A stretch of 59,555 nt of DNA from a virus: the IMG/VR virus record IMGVR_UViG_3300036770_007637, positions 1-59,555 of that record. One strand, 5' to 3'. Under the pieces are notes generated by a model that did no database searches, was not told where the DNA came from, and saw nothing but the letters and a program-made list of their open reading frames with translations. Position 1 is the first letter of the stretch; each line of letters starts with the position of its first letter. The position numbers were made by a program, and so were the translations under genes. Below are positions 8,957-16,515 of the stretch, piece by piece.

Positions 8957-9389
8957 TTTGTTCCTTTTGTCTGTCGTGCATCACTACGCCATCGAGATGA
9001 TCCAGTTCGTGCTGGAAACATCTCGCTTCTAGTCCTACCATGTCATCTTCGATCCAATCACCGTGGCGATCTTGATAGCGCACAGATATGGTATCGGGTC
9101 TTTTTATTATACACTCTTCTCCTGGAAAACTCAAGCATCCTTCGGGGAATTCGGTCAACACATCGCTCCGGAAAGTGATTTCTGGGTTGAAACACGCCCG
9201 TTCTCTGCCATGTATGTCCATGACGAATACACGTTTGGATATCCCGATCTGTGGTGCGGCCAATCCTATGCCCTGCTGTTCACGCATGAGTGTCAGCATC
9301 TGTTTTGCCAACCGTTCGGTCTGGAAATCACACCCTACGAAAACCCAAGGCTTGGCACGATTGTACAGCACACGCTTTGTCAATTTCAT
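8940..9389 (-). CDS. def: Peptide deformylase
   Basis: 149 residues with all three family motifs: GIGLAAPQIG (40-49), EGCLS (83-87, metal-binding Cys) and HELDH (127-131, two metal-binding His and the catalytic Glu). It removes the formyl group from the N-terminal Met of new proteins. Short phage versions, as here, often lack the C-terminal helix extension. It sits between a DnaJ-like gene and clpA, forming a protein-maturation group. The ATG directly follows a late promoter word with leaderless spacing; a 6-bp repeat (GTCAAT/ATTGAC) encloses promoter and start. Confidence 0.95.
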   Translation of the reverse strand: MKLTKRVLYNRAKPWVFVGCDFQTERLAKQMLTLMREQQGIGLAAPQIGISKRVFVMDIHGRERACFNPEITFRSDVLTEFPEGCLSFPGEECIIKRPDTISVRYQDRHGDWIEDDMVGLEARCFQHELDHLDGVVMHDRQKEQNATES

Positions 9390-9393
9390 GCAA

Positions 9394-10185
9394 TTATTTA
9401 TTGACCTGGTTTTTCCGTAATATTTCTATTATTTCTTCAGGTATGTGATCGGGCATTGATGCCTGCAAACGCACCATGAGATCTCCAGGATTGTGCCCTT
9501 GTCTGGCAAGTCCACGCCCGCGAGCTCGCAACATGGTACCGGGCCGTGTGCGTGGTGGTACTGTAAGCGAGATCTCACGCCCTTGTATGTCTCGCACTAT
9601 CAGATCGGTGCCTAGGATCAGCTGCCAGAAATCCACAGGCCGTTCGGTATAAAGGTTGAGATCATCTCTCGCCCAGGTCTTGTGGGGTTTTACCCGGAAG
9701 TTCACTACTAGATCATGTCCTCCTGGTGCCAGCCCAGAGTATCGCACATTTTCGTTGTCTTGTACGCCCTGCGGAATCATTATTTCTAGATTCACCGCGC
9801 CTTGATGTGTGGCCAGGCTCATGACCTTTTTGCCACCCGTGGCCACGTCTTCGAGATCTATCCATATGCTCACACGCTGATTGCGCTGGGCCTGCTGATG
9901 TCTTGGGTGCATCCTGGTACCGAACATCTCGAATATAGTGTCAAAATCAAACGCGGTATTATGGAAAGTACCACCATTGACGTTGACTCTCACACCGGGA
10001 TTATCGTATTGTTCTCGCTGTGCAGGATCGCTGAGCACACGATAGGCTTCCTCGATTTCCTGGAACCGCTGGGTATCCCCACCTTTGTCAGGATGATGTT
10101 GGGACGCTAGTTTACGGTAGGCCCGTTTGATTTCGTCGGCGGAGGATGAGCGTTCTACGCCCAGGGTACGATAATGATCTTTCAC
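9394..10185 (-). CDS. DnaJ-like (CbpA-type) J-domain co-chaperone
   Basis: 263 residues, GTG start. An N-terminal J domain (about 1-65) with the HPD tripeptide (in SQHHPDKGG) is followed by a G-poor linker, then by two C-terminal substrate-binding-like beta domains (from about residue 105; '[21 protein letters not shown]', then [17 protein letters not shown] and [17 protein letters not shown]). The Cys-rich zinc finger of DnaJ is absent, so it resembles CbpA. It should recruit an Hsp70 and stimulate its ATPase; no DnaK is seen in the window, so host DnaK is the likely partner. It stands upstream of peptide deformylase and ClpA. Confidence 0.9.
   Translation of the reverse strand: MKDHYRTLGVERSSSADEIKRAYRKLASQHHPDKGGDTQRFQEIEEAYRVLSDPAQREQYDNPGVRVNVNGGTFHNTAFDFDTIFEMFGTRMHPRHQQAQRNQRVSIWIDLEDVATGGKKVMSLATHQGAVNLEIMIPQGVQDNENVRYSGLAPGGHDLVVNFRVKPHKTWARDDLNLYTERPVDFWQLILGTDLIVRDIQGREISLTVPPRTRPGTMLRARGRGLARQGHNPGDLMVRLQASMPDHIPEEIIEILRKNQVNK
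9395..9402 (-). promoter_or_regulatory. Putative late promoter AATAAATA, leaderless spacing
   Basis: Five bases (ATTGC) separate the word from the ATG at 9389, so +1 would be the A of ATG. The DnaJ-like gene's stop codon lies inside the word. Confidence 0.5.
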
Positions 10186-10197
10186 AGCCTGTACTTA

Positions 10198-10545
10198 TTA
10201 GCTGTCTTTGTTCGTGCTAGAGCTTTTGCTGTCGATCCATTTGCTCAAAAGAGCAGATCCAGTCCAAGTGGCCATATAGCCAGCGAAGTACCATTCTGAA
10301 AAACGCTGGTCAACTATGAGATAAATGAATCCCCAAGTGCTGACCACGAATGCGGTAAACCGCATGAACTTGTTTGAGTTGATCTTGCCATCAACGCAGA
10401 TAAGATCTTTGATGTCTACTTGGTTGTTTTTGTCGCGCTGGAAGTTCCAGATGATCAAAGCGGCTATGACTACCACTATGGCGATGACCAGATTCATAGT
10501 CTGATGTGGTTCCATAGTCATGATCATTGATGCCGCTTCGTTCAT
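10198..10545 (-). CDS. Small membrane protein, holin candidate
   Basis: 115 residues with one strong N-terminal membrane segment (about 17-35, LVIAIVVVIAALIIW) and two weaker ones (about 64-82 and 86-103). The C-terminus is hydrophilic and Ser/Lys-rich. Position at the end of the lysis cassette suggests a holin or pore-related protein, but holins share little sequence and this is inference. Shine-Dalgarno AGGAAT precedes the ATG. Confidence 0.65.
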   Translation of the reverse strand: MNEAASMIMTMEPHQTMNLVIAIVVVIAALIIWNFQRDKNNQVDIKDLICVDGKINSNKFMRFTAFVVSTWGFIYLIVDQRFSEWYFAGYMATWTGSALLSKWIDSKSSSTNKDS

Positions 10546-10557
10546 TGTGATTCCTGT

Positions 10558-10788
10558 TTATTTCTTGCCGTCAGGGATAGCCGTACCTTCGTGCTTTTTA
10601 CGGATCTTCACTGTGGTACAGCTCTGCTTGGGTTTCTTGGTCTTGGGATCTATCACGGGTTTACCGTCTTTGCCCTGGACGTCCACACAAACTTGTTTGG
10701 TCTCGGGCTCTTTTTTGTCATGCTTGTCGGCATAGGCAGGATACGATACTGCCAGTGCTAGACCTGCGGCGAAAATGATATGTTTCAT
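10558..10788 (-). CDS. Small exported protein in the lysis region
   Basis: 76 residues. MKHIIFAAGLALAVSYPAYA is a signal peptide with an AYA cleavage site. The mature part (about 56 residues) is Lys/Asp-rich with two Cys (VCVDVQG, QSCTTVK) that could pair in the periplasm. Strong ribosome site AAAAGGAG. Its place between spanin-type genes and the holin candidate suggests a periplasmic role in lysis or virion release; function unknown. Confidence 0.7.
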   Translation of the reverse strand: MKHIIFAAGLALAVSYPAYADKHDKKEPETKQVCVDVQGKDGKPVIDPKTKKPKQSCTTVKIRKKHEGTAIPDGKK

Positions 10789-10800
10789 TGCATGCTCCTT

Positions 10801-11016
10801 TTATTTGATCTCTTCTAAAACATAAGTTATGGGTTGGCTGTGCCTCACCATTATGGTTTTCTTGTTCCAGTAGTCCCGGAACACTATGCAGGTGGGTTCT
10901 TTTTCAGTGAACCCACACACAAGGGTTTCATAGGCCTGATCACCTAACCAGTACGTGAGCCGGGCCTTGCTACGGAAAATCCGCTGCCACCAGGATAGTT
11001 CTTTTTCCTGGTTCAC
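10801..11016 (-). CDS. Uncharacterised small protein
   Basis: 71 residues, Trp- and Tyr-rich (ELSWWQRIFRSKARLTYWLGDQ). No signal peptide. Its ATG overlaps the stop of the o-spanin candidate by four bases, so it is translated with the lysis genes. Function unknown. Confidence 0.7.
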   Translation of the reverse strand: MNQEKELSWWQRIFRSKARLTYWLGDQAYETLVCGFTEKEPTCIVFRDYWNKKTIMVRHSQPITYVLEEIK

Positions 11017-11441
11017 TTCTTTTCAGCCTCCCGAGGCTCATAGTACTCTTTGTACTTGATGATTACGGCCCGCTGTTGTGCTATGAGACTGCGCAGTTCT
11101 GCTATAGTCAATGCCAAGGCTTCGTAGCCATTGTCTGTGATGGCGAACAATGCTGTGTCATCACCTTTTTCTTTGAGTCGTGCCCATACCTGTGGTGCGT
11201 TCTCTGGTGTGATGATAATCCACTCCACTTCTCTGGCCTGGAAAGGCGCAGGGTCTGGCAAATTGAGTCTGGTGCGCTCCTGTGCCTTGGTCTGCACTTC
11301 TATGGGCTTCACCGAAGATCCAAACAGACCTCCGAAACTGGCGCAACCGCTAACGAGCAGGGGCAGTATAATCGCTGTCAATAAGACCCGGACATTCACG
11401 ATTGGCCTCCGTTGGTGTTTTTGCTGATTTCTCTTTGTCAT
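11013..11441 (-). CDS. Rz1-like outer-membrane lipoprotein (o-spanin candidate)
   Basis: 142 residues with a basic N-terminus, a hydrophobic stretch and lipobox VSGC, giving a lipid-modified Cys33. The first 92 bases overlap the end of the Rz-like gene in another frame, the hallmark arrangement of Rz/Rz1 pairs. The mature part is longer (110 residues) than classical Rz1 and ends in a charged helix (LIAQQRAVIIKYKEYYEPRE). It would be anchored in the outer membrane and contact the inner-membrane spanin to fuse membranes at lysis. Confidence 0.75.
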   Translation of the reverse strand: MTKRNQQKHQRRPIVNVRVLLTAIILPLLVSGCASFGGLFGSSVKPIEVQTKAQERTRLNLPDPAPFQAREVEWIIITPENAPQVWARLKEKGDDTALFAITDNGYEALALTIAELRSLIAQQRAVIIKYKEYYEPREAEKK

Positions 11442-11829
11442 TCAATGGTGCTCCTGATGCCAGTTCCAGGCAGCGGAGTGCGTTGACAGACCCTCGATTG
11501 ACCAGTTTCTCGATCACTTCAGGTTTTTCTGCTGCCAAGGCACCGATATCACGTTTGTCAAATTTACGGCTAAGAGATTCGACGTCTTTCTTCTGGCGTT
11601 CGTTCTGTGCTGACAGTTCGGCATTGGTCTTCTGTATGGTGGCGATGTCTTCACGCATCTGGTCCATCAAAGCCTGTTGTTGCTGTATGCCTTCTTGCAG
11701 TTTGGCAGAGTTGGCTTCGCTCACTGCGAGATCGGCTCTCAATCCAGTGACGTACCATATCCCACCTGCGATCACTACCACGATGATCAGGGCCACTATG
11801 GCTTTGATCGCTCCACCTATTCCAAACAT
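11350..11829 (-). CDS. Rz-like inner-membrane spanin candidate
   Basis: 159 residues. One N-terminal membrane segment (about 7-29, IKAIVALIIVVVIAGGIWYV) leads into a long coiled coil (about 30-95, Gln/Leu/Ser rich), then RCLELASGAPL and a C-terminal NRECPGL, a tail often seen in phage Rz-type proteins. It overlaps the lipoprotein gene downstream and lies 1 base from the endolysin gene. Topology predicts an inner-membrane anchor with a periplasmic coiled coil. Confidence 0.8.
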   Translation of the reverse strand: MFGIGGAIKAIVALIIVVVIAGGIWYVTGLRADLAVSEANSAKLQEGIQQQQALMDQMREDIATIQKTNAELSAQNERQKKDVESLSRKFDKRDIGALAAEKPEVIEKLVNRGSVNALRCLELASGAPLNDKEKSAKTPTEANRECPGLIDSDYTAPAR

Positions 11830-11830
11830 A

Positions 11831-12457
11831 TCAGCCCTCTAGCACATGCAAGGCATGCTCATAATGCTTGATACGATCTTCAAGACCGATGAATCCGCCA
11901 TTGATCTTGCGTGTCATGGTCTTGATATCTTTGGCGTCAGCTTCTCGGTTGAGATTGTTTTGATCCCAGAACCAGCAGGCGCTCTGTACCGCTCCTTCGA
12001 ATGTCTGCAGATAGCCAGGGATTTCTTCCAGTGGAGTTTCTATAGACGCGGCAAAGATCGTGTAGTTGTTTTTTCCTGTAAGCTGGATCAAGCCACGACC
12101 ACGATAACGGAATCCATCGCCTGATGCTTCATCACCATTTCCCATACGGTTGGCGTAAATGCGATTGGCGATGGCTTCTTGTCTATTGGGTCTGGCGGCA
12201 TATTCTTCGGCCAAGGCATCTGTAGGGAAATACTTGGGGAAAACCTTGCGCAGGCTGGCTGCACGATAGTTGAGATTTTCCTGTAGGAACTGGAATCCAC
12301 CCGACTCATGAGCGCATTGGGCTATAAACGCTGCCACACGGGTGGGTGTGTTGATATCATATTCGGGCAGTATCGCGTTGAGAGCATTACACCATTGTGC
12401 AATGTATCGGTTTTTTGGTAGCAGTTCTACTAGTTGTTGTTCGGTTATCACGGACAT
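11831..12457 (-). CDS. GH19 chitinase-like endolysin
   Basis: 208 residues forming a single GH19 lysozyme/chitinase-like domain. The motif AHESGGFQFLQENLNY holds the expected catalytic pair Glu51 and Glu60; YRGRGLIQLTGKNNY is the conserved substrate-cleft segment. There is no signal peptide, so it relies on the holin for release to the periplasm, where it would cut peptidoglycan. It heads the lysis operon, with a late promoter and a clear AAGGAG ribosome site. Confidence 0.93.
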   Translation of the reverse strand: MSVITEQQLVELLPKNRYIAQWCNALNAILPEYDINTPTRVAAFIAQCAHESGGFQFLQENLNYRAASLRKVFPKYFPTDALAEEYAARPNRQEAIANRIYANRMGNGDEASGDGFRYRGRGLIQLTGKNNYTIFAASIETPLEEIPGYLQTFEGAVQSACWFWDQNNLNREADAKDIKTMTRKINGGFIGLEDRIKHYEHALHVLEG

Positions 12458-12475
12458 TGTGGGTCTCCTTCCGGG

Positions 12476-12482
12476 TATTTAG
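12476..12482 (-). promoter_or_regulatory. Putative late promoter CTAAATA of the lysis cassette
   Basis: CTAAATA 18 bases before the endolysin ATG, with AAGGAG in between. Predicted leader about 13 nt. A CTCCT just upstream of the promoter could pair with AGGAG of the ribosome site in read-through RNA, but only over 5 bp. Confidence 0.65.
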
Positions 12483-13640
12483 TCAGTGCATAGGAGTAAA
12501 AAGCCACTCATGATTTTCGTTTCGTATTTGATCTAATAGTTTGTTATATTGTTGACTTAGTTCTAATCTATTTTTTGGAGTTTTTTCCTGACTCTGTAGG
12601 ATTTTTGTGAGTGCATCAATGGCATCAATTTGAGATTTTTGTAATTTTGTACGCTCGAAACTCGCGAGATAATCTAATGCTTGTGTTTTCTGATCGTTGC
12701 TCAGGATATCCGGAGACATGTACATGGGCCATTGGCAAAATTGTATAAATTGAGTGCGACCATTGCTACGGTGGCTGTATTTGTATCCGAGATCATTTAC
12801 AAATCGAAACAATGGCTTCAGTTGGAAAACATTGAGATTCGTAACGATAGTGCCTATGTTTACCGACGGAGATATGTCAAACATTGTTTCAATATTACGA
12901 CTAACAACCGGCCATACTGTGCCTGCCCGGATTATTTCAGCTGCCGTTCCTACTGCGTCAAGGCTCAAAGTCCAATGTATGTTAGGCAGTTCTCTGGTGA
13001 TTTCTGTCCAATAAGGATCTGTAAAACTAGCGTTGCTGGTGATCATTACTTGTACATCATAAATTCCGTGATGTCTGATATGATCGATGATTTTTTTTAC
13101 CAGTGGTATTTTGGTTGGTTCTCCACCTGTGAACATCAGTCTTTTTATGTTGGATAAATTTTCTATTATCCAATGATAGTCTTCAAGTTCTGTCGAAGCA
13201 GTTTTTGAATCTGGCAATTTTAGATCGTGTAGATGATCATTTTTTATAGATAAAAAATCCTTCAATGATTTGTTGTGTTTTATTTCATTTGCGATTCCGT
13301 TGCTGAAGTAAGGTTCGCAACTCCGGCACTTAAAATTACAGATATTACTGGATCTATAATCTACATAATCAATCTGTGTTTCTGTGAATATTTCAGTGCC
13401 GTAATCTTTTATCGCACCCAGTCTGGTACTATGATTCGATTTTTTTTCGTTTTCGATGCAAAAACTACAACCTTCAGGTATTTTTCCTTGAAGGAATGAG
13501 GATTGTAATTCCTTTAGTTCTGGGCTTTTGATCCATTGTTCGACAGATACAGGAGACTGGTACTTGTAAGAACAGCAAGGCTTGACGCCTCGAGGTTCTA
13601 CAAACACATGTTTGAAGGGTAAAGGGCAGTAATTTTCCAC
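12483..13640 (-). CDS. Radical SAM protein with Cys-rich auxiliary region
   Basis: 385 residues, GTG start. The SAM-binding cluster motif CNFKCRSC has Cys101, 105 and 108. 'LMFTGGEPTKIP' is the GGE motif. Before the core domain, Cys residues at 5, 22-23, 58 and 61 look like a SPASM/twitch-type site for a second Fe-S cluster, placed at the N-terminus. Such proteins modify peptides or sugars by radical chemistry; they recur in T4-like marine phages. The local base composition is more AT-rich than its neighbours, which fits recent acquisition. Confidence 0.88.
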   Translation of the reverse strand: MENYCPLPFKHVFVEPRGVKPCCSYKYQSPVSVEQWIKSPELKELQSSFLQGKIPEGCSFCIENEKKSNHSTRLGAIKDYGTEIFTETQIDYVDYRSSNICNFKCRSCEPYFSNGIANEIKHNKSLKDFLSIKNDHLHDLKLPDSKTASTELEDYHWIIENLSNIKRLMFTGGEPTKIPLVKKIIDHIRHHGIYDVQVMITSNASFTDPYWTEITRELPNIHWTLSLDAVGTAAEIIRAGTVWPVVSRNIETMFDISPSVNIGTIVTNLNVFQLKPLFRFVNDLGYKYSHRSNGRTQFIQFCQWPMYMSPDILSNDQKTQALDYLASFERTKLQKSQIDAIDALTKILQSQEKTPKNRLELSQQYNKLLDQIRNENHEWLFTPMH

Positions 13641-13657
13641 CTACTATTTACAGTAGG
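13640..13657 (-). promoter_or_regulatory. Hairpin with late promoter word at the radical SAM start
   Basis: CCTACT and AGTAGG (6 bp) enclose the loop GTAAAT of the late promoter word GTAAATA (13645-13651). The GTG start at 13640 begins in the downstream arm, four bases after the word, one base closer than ideal leaderless spacing. Confidence 0.45.
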
Positions 13658-14163
13658 CCGGCTGCGCTTTGCAAACTTTTGATATCGCGTTCACGCTTAT
13701 AGATCTGCTTGACAGGCAAACCAGATGCATGGCGCATCTCATTGAGATCTTTTTCTTCACGCTTGCGATATTCTGCAGGACTAGTAGGAACCACACGGTT
13801 GAATGTGTCCACGGAGAAAGGATATTCCTCGCCGCGATAATGCATGGTCCAACCCGAGCCTTCGTGCTCTGTGAGAGTGTGGAAATCATCCAACAGCTCT
13901 TGCAGTTTTTCACCTGTGGTACTGCGACGCTTCATTTCTACATAAACGAGATAACGGTTGGGTTTGATTTCACCTGGACTCATGTCGGCGTCCAGAACGA
14001 AATCATAGCCCTTTTCAAACCAGTTCACTAGATCTTTGGCGGCCTGGCGATCACGCACGAAGAAGGACGCAACTACTATCTCATCGTCATCTCCCATCTT
14101 GGATGCGAATTCGTCTATGTGGATGGTAGGCTTCATCATGCCCACGAGATCTTTATATTTCAT
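13648..14163 (-). CDS. Uncharacterised phage protein
   Basis: 171 residues from MKYKDLVGMMKPTIHIDEF; this ATG follows the preceding stop by 4 bases and has a GAAGGG ribosome site. The fold looks like a mixed alpha/beta ferredoxin-like domain (EIVVASFFVRDRQAAKDLVNW; NRYLVYVEMKRRST), then a basic, helical C-terminus (YRKREEKDLNEMRHASG). No family recognised. It is paired with the next gene and lies by phoH. Confidence 0.75.
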   Translation of the reverse strand: MKYKDLVGMMKPTIHIDEFASKMGDDDEIVVASFFVRDRQAAKDLVNWFEKGYDFVLDADMSPGEIKPNRYLVYVEMKRRSTTGEKLQELLDDFHTLTEHEGSGWTMHYRGEEYPFSVDTFNRVVPTSPAEYRKREEKDLNEMRHASGLPVKQIYKRERDIKSLQSAAGLL

Positions 14164-14167
14164 CCCT

Positions 14168-14761
14168 TCAGATAAGAGGTGGGGCACCTGCAGGTCCTCC
14201 TGGTGATTGCATCTGTTGCTGGGTGTCCTGGGCTGAACCAGCATCTTGATACTGTTCTTGGTCTAGATCTTCTTGATATGCCGAATCTAGCTCTTCGAGA
14301 TCAATGTCTTGATCTTCTAGCTCGATGGATCCTGTGCGGATATCATTCATGAGATGCTTGGGCATGATGATCTCTACTAGCCAAACAGGTTTTTCAGTGA
14401 GTTTGGCTTTGTGTGTGCCAGGACGGAAATCTGAGGGCCGTTCCAGTTTCACGGGCACTTTGATCTTGGTCTTCTTGAATTTCACATCGCAATCAAAAGG
14501 CAGCAGTCTGCGGGCACCACGTGGATCGGGCATGAGATCGCCAGGCCACATGAATATGCAACCCACTTTGTAGGCGCCTATATCGGGTCCAGAAACCAGC
14601 TCACCTAGCTCCCAGTTCTGGAAAGCGTAGAGATCCATCTCGTCCAGCACACGCTCGAAATCCAGCAGTGTGGTTAGGCTTCCGTCTGACAAGTAGATAT
14701 CACGGATATTATCGGCTACCATCCAGTAGTCTGTGGCGCCTTTGAAGATCTTTGAGTCCAT
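14168..14761 (-). CDS. Uncharacterised phage protein with acidic Gln-rich tail
   Basis: 197 residues starting MDSKIFKGATDYW; the ATG at 14761 is preferred because the late promoter word lies just before it. The first 150 residues are compact; from about 155 the chain is very acidic and then Gln/Pro/Gly-rich (YQEDLDQEQYQDAGSAQDTQ), so disordered. Function unknown. Confidence 0.75.
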   Translation of the reverse strand: MDSKIFKGATDYWMVADNIRDIYLSDGSLTTLLDFERVLDEMDLYAFQNWELGELVSGPDIGAYKVGCIFMWPGDLMPDPRGARRLLPFDCDVKFKKTKIKVPVKLERPSDFRPGTHKAKLTEKPVWLVEIIMPKHLMNDIRTGSIELEDQDIDLEELDSAYQEDLDQEQYQDAGSAQDTQQQMQSPGGPAGAPPLI

Positions 14762-14765
14762 GATA

Positions 14766-14772
14766 TATTTAC
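14766..14772 (-). promoter_or_regulatory. Putative late promoter GTAAATA
   Basis: Four bases before the ATG at 14761, predicting an essentially leaderless RNA. Confidence 0.45.
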
Positions 14773-14881
14773 CTGCGGGCGAGATTTGTGTTTTTTTGGT
14801 GTGGTACTGTTTTTGGTGTAGCCTAATACTTAGCAGAGAAATCTCAGTATTCTGTCCTCTGATATGAGCGAAATCTCCCAC

Positions 14882-14888
14882 CTAAATA
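14882..14888 (+). promoter_or_regulatory. Putative late promoter CTAAATA for phoH (plus strand)
   Basis: CTAAATA on the plus strand, about 44 bases before the chosen phoH start. It is the only clear late word facing right in the window. Confidence 0.5.
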
Positions 14889-14931
14889 TTCATGTGAGGT
14901 AGCGCACATTATGTTCAAAGGAGAACCGACA

Positions 14932-15663
14932 TTGAGTAGAGCAAGAGGAGCGAAAGCTCAAAAACGCATGCAAACGCAAGAAAACACCATCAATTTCAAT
15001 CAAGCACTCCGCCAACAACCCAGGCCCATAGACCTGGTGCCAAAAACCCGCAATCAAGAACGTCTCATAGTGAATCTGTTAGATCCCGGCCAGCACATAG
15101 TGGTGGCTGTAGGTCCTGCTGGAACGGGCAAGACCTATCTGGCCATGCAAGCGGCCATCAAGGCTCTCAGATCAGGTTCATGTGACAGGATAGTTCTTAC
15201 CCGTCCTGCGGTAGGTGTGGAAGATGAAAAGCATGGTTTCCTCCCGGGCGACCTTATATCGAAGATGGAGCCGTGGACCAGACCCTTGCTGGATGTGTTG
15301 AGAGAATACTACAGACCTCAAGATATCGCACGGATGATGGAAGACCAGATCATAGAAATCTCCCCTTTAGCATTCATGCGGGGACGTACTTTCAAATCTA
15401 GTTGGATCATCGCTGACGAGATGCAGAATGCAACTCCAGGACAAATGAAAATGCTTTTGAGCCGTATTGGTACAGGCTCAAAAATAGTAGTCACGGGTGA
15501 CGTTGAACAGACCGACCGAAACAAGAAAGACAATGGCCTCCTAGATCTCTGTGAGAGACTGAAAGCCCAAGCGGCAAATGGCCTAACCGTGTGTACCTTA
15601 GGGAATCGGGACATCCAACGTCACCCCATTATTGATACAGTGCTAGGACTCTATGCAGAATAG
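14932..15663 (+). CDS. phoH: PhoH-like P-loop ATPase
   Basis: 243 residues from a TTG at 14932. I prefer this over the ATG at 14911 because the codons after that ATG spell a ribosome site (AAAGGAGA) seven bases before the TTG. Walker A is GPAGTGKT (61-68), Walker B includes SSWIIADEMQNA, and VVTGDVEQTD is the PhoH sensor region. Phage PhoH proteins are common; the biochemical role is unsettled, with proposals of RNA helicase/NTPase activity. It is the only plus-strand gene in the first 49 kb and converges with the HAD gene, overlapping it by 13 bases. Confidence 0.93.
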   Translation: MSRARGAKAQKRMQTQENTINFNQALRQQPRPIDLVPKTRNQERLIVNLLDPGQHIVVAVGPAGTGKTYLAMQAAIKALRSGSCDRIVLTRPAVGVEDEKHGFLPGDLISKMEPWTRPLLDVLREYYRPQDIARMMEDQIIEISPLAFMRGRTFKSSWIIADEMQNATPGQMKMLLSRIGTGSKIVVTGDVEQTDRNKKDNGLLDLCERLKAQAANGLTVCTLGNRDIQRHPIIDTVLGLYAE

Positions 15664-16268
15664 GAGGAACCAGTAATCCTACGGAAGATTTCAGCCCAGT
15701 TCTTGCAGATCAAGATGTCTGGGTGATCGTAGTTCATGTTGTGACCGTGCTCCAGCAGGATGGGTCGTAGCCCTGCTCGCCATCCTGCTAGGGCATTTTC
15801 GGGCTTGTCTTCGATCCACCAGCAGCCTGTGCCTTCGTATTCTTCCAAAGCCTCATCTTTGTGTGCGCCAGTGTCCAAGCACACTACTCGCTCAAACGCA
15901 GTGGAGCCATAGATCTTATGTAGATTCATCTCCCGCAGTTTCTGGGCGTTTTCATCCCGGCTTAGACTAGTGATACAATGGAACCTATAGCCGTATTCTT
16001 CGTGCAATCTTTTCACGTAATACACTGAATCGCGCAGAGCAGGAAGGAAGCCGATGCTGGCCGACTCGTTGAAGATCTTTATGAGCTTGCGGATCTGTTC
16101 TTTTGATGTGCCGTATCTGACACCCATGTCATAATGTAGCTTGGCATCAGGTTGTTCTTCGAATCCATGCTGTTGGACCCATACGTTGAAAGCCCACTCC
16201 CAATCCAGGAGCACGCCATCGCAATCAACTAGGATCAGGCGATCCAGATTTTTCCACCGAGATTTCAT
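15651..16268 (-). CDS. HAD-superfamily hydrolase
   Basis: 205 residues. LVDCDGVLLDWE gives the DxD catalytic motif (Asp15, Asp17). ITSLSR is motif II, and a later WWIEDKPENA is the acidic motif IV. The pattern is that of small phosphatases such as 5'-nucleotidases. The start overlaps the preceding gene by 44 bases; no closer Met precedes the catalytic motif. The substrate is unknown; nucleotide or sugar phosphates are likely. Confidence 0.85.
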   Translation of the reverse strand: MKSRWKNLDRLILVDCDGVLLDWEWAFNVWVQQHGFEEQPDAKLHYDMGVRYGTSKEQIRKLIKIFNESASIGFLPALRDSVYYVKRLHEEYGYRFHCITSLSRDENAQKLREMNLHKIYGSTAFERVVCLDTGAHKDEALEEYEGTGCWWIEDKPENALAGWRAGLRPILLEHGHNMNYDHPDILICKNWAEIFRRITGSSYSA

Positions 16269-16515
16269 AACCGTTTTCTTTGAACAAACGTTCTATTATA
16301 TTGGGATAGTGCTGATGATAAAAGCTGGCGATGCGCTGGAAGTCTTTGGGAATCACTGTACCTGCCAGGCTAGCTTTGACCACTTTGCATTCTTTGAAAT
16401 CCAAAATAACGGCCGCTGATTGCAGATCGCGCATCTTTACTCGCTTGGCCACAGTAGTGTTTTCGTCCATCTTGCCATTGGCTTTTTGGTAATAGTTGAC
16501 TATGAAATATCTCAT
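16225..16515 (-). CDS. Uncharacterised small protein
   Basis: 96 residues, MRYFIVNYYQKANGKMDENTT..., with a beta-type N-terminus and 'FKECKVVKASLAGTVIPKDF' in the middle. It starts inside the clamp loader stop (ATGA) and is thus coupled to it. T4 places a clamp-loader partner (gp62) next to gp44, but this protein is too short and shows no similarity I can see. Function unknown. Confidence 0.7.
   Translation of the reverse strand: MRYFIVNYYQKANGKMDENTTVAKRVKMRDLQSAAVILDFKECKVVKASLAGTVIPKDFQRIASFYHQHYPNIIERLFKENGYEISVEKSGSPDPS

Noticed and set aside
10186-10197. TAATAAGTA as a late promoter for the DnaJ-like gene
   Set aside because: Departs from the TAAATA core; a 5-bp repeat around it is too weak to support a call.
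14911-14931. ATG at 14911 as the phoH start
   Set aside because: The following codons form the ribosome site for the TTG at 14932; the extra residues do not fit the family.
16225-16515. The gene after the clamp loader as a gp62 homologue
   Set aside because: Position fits, but it is about half the size and shows no recognisable similarity.
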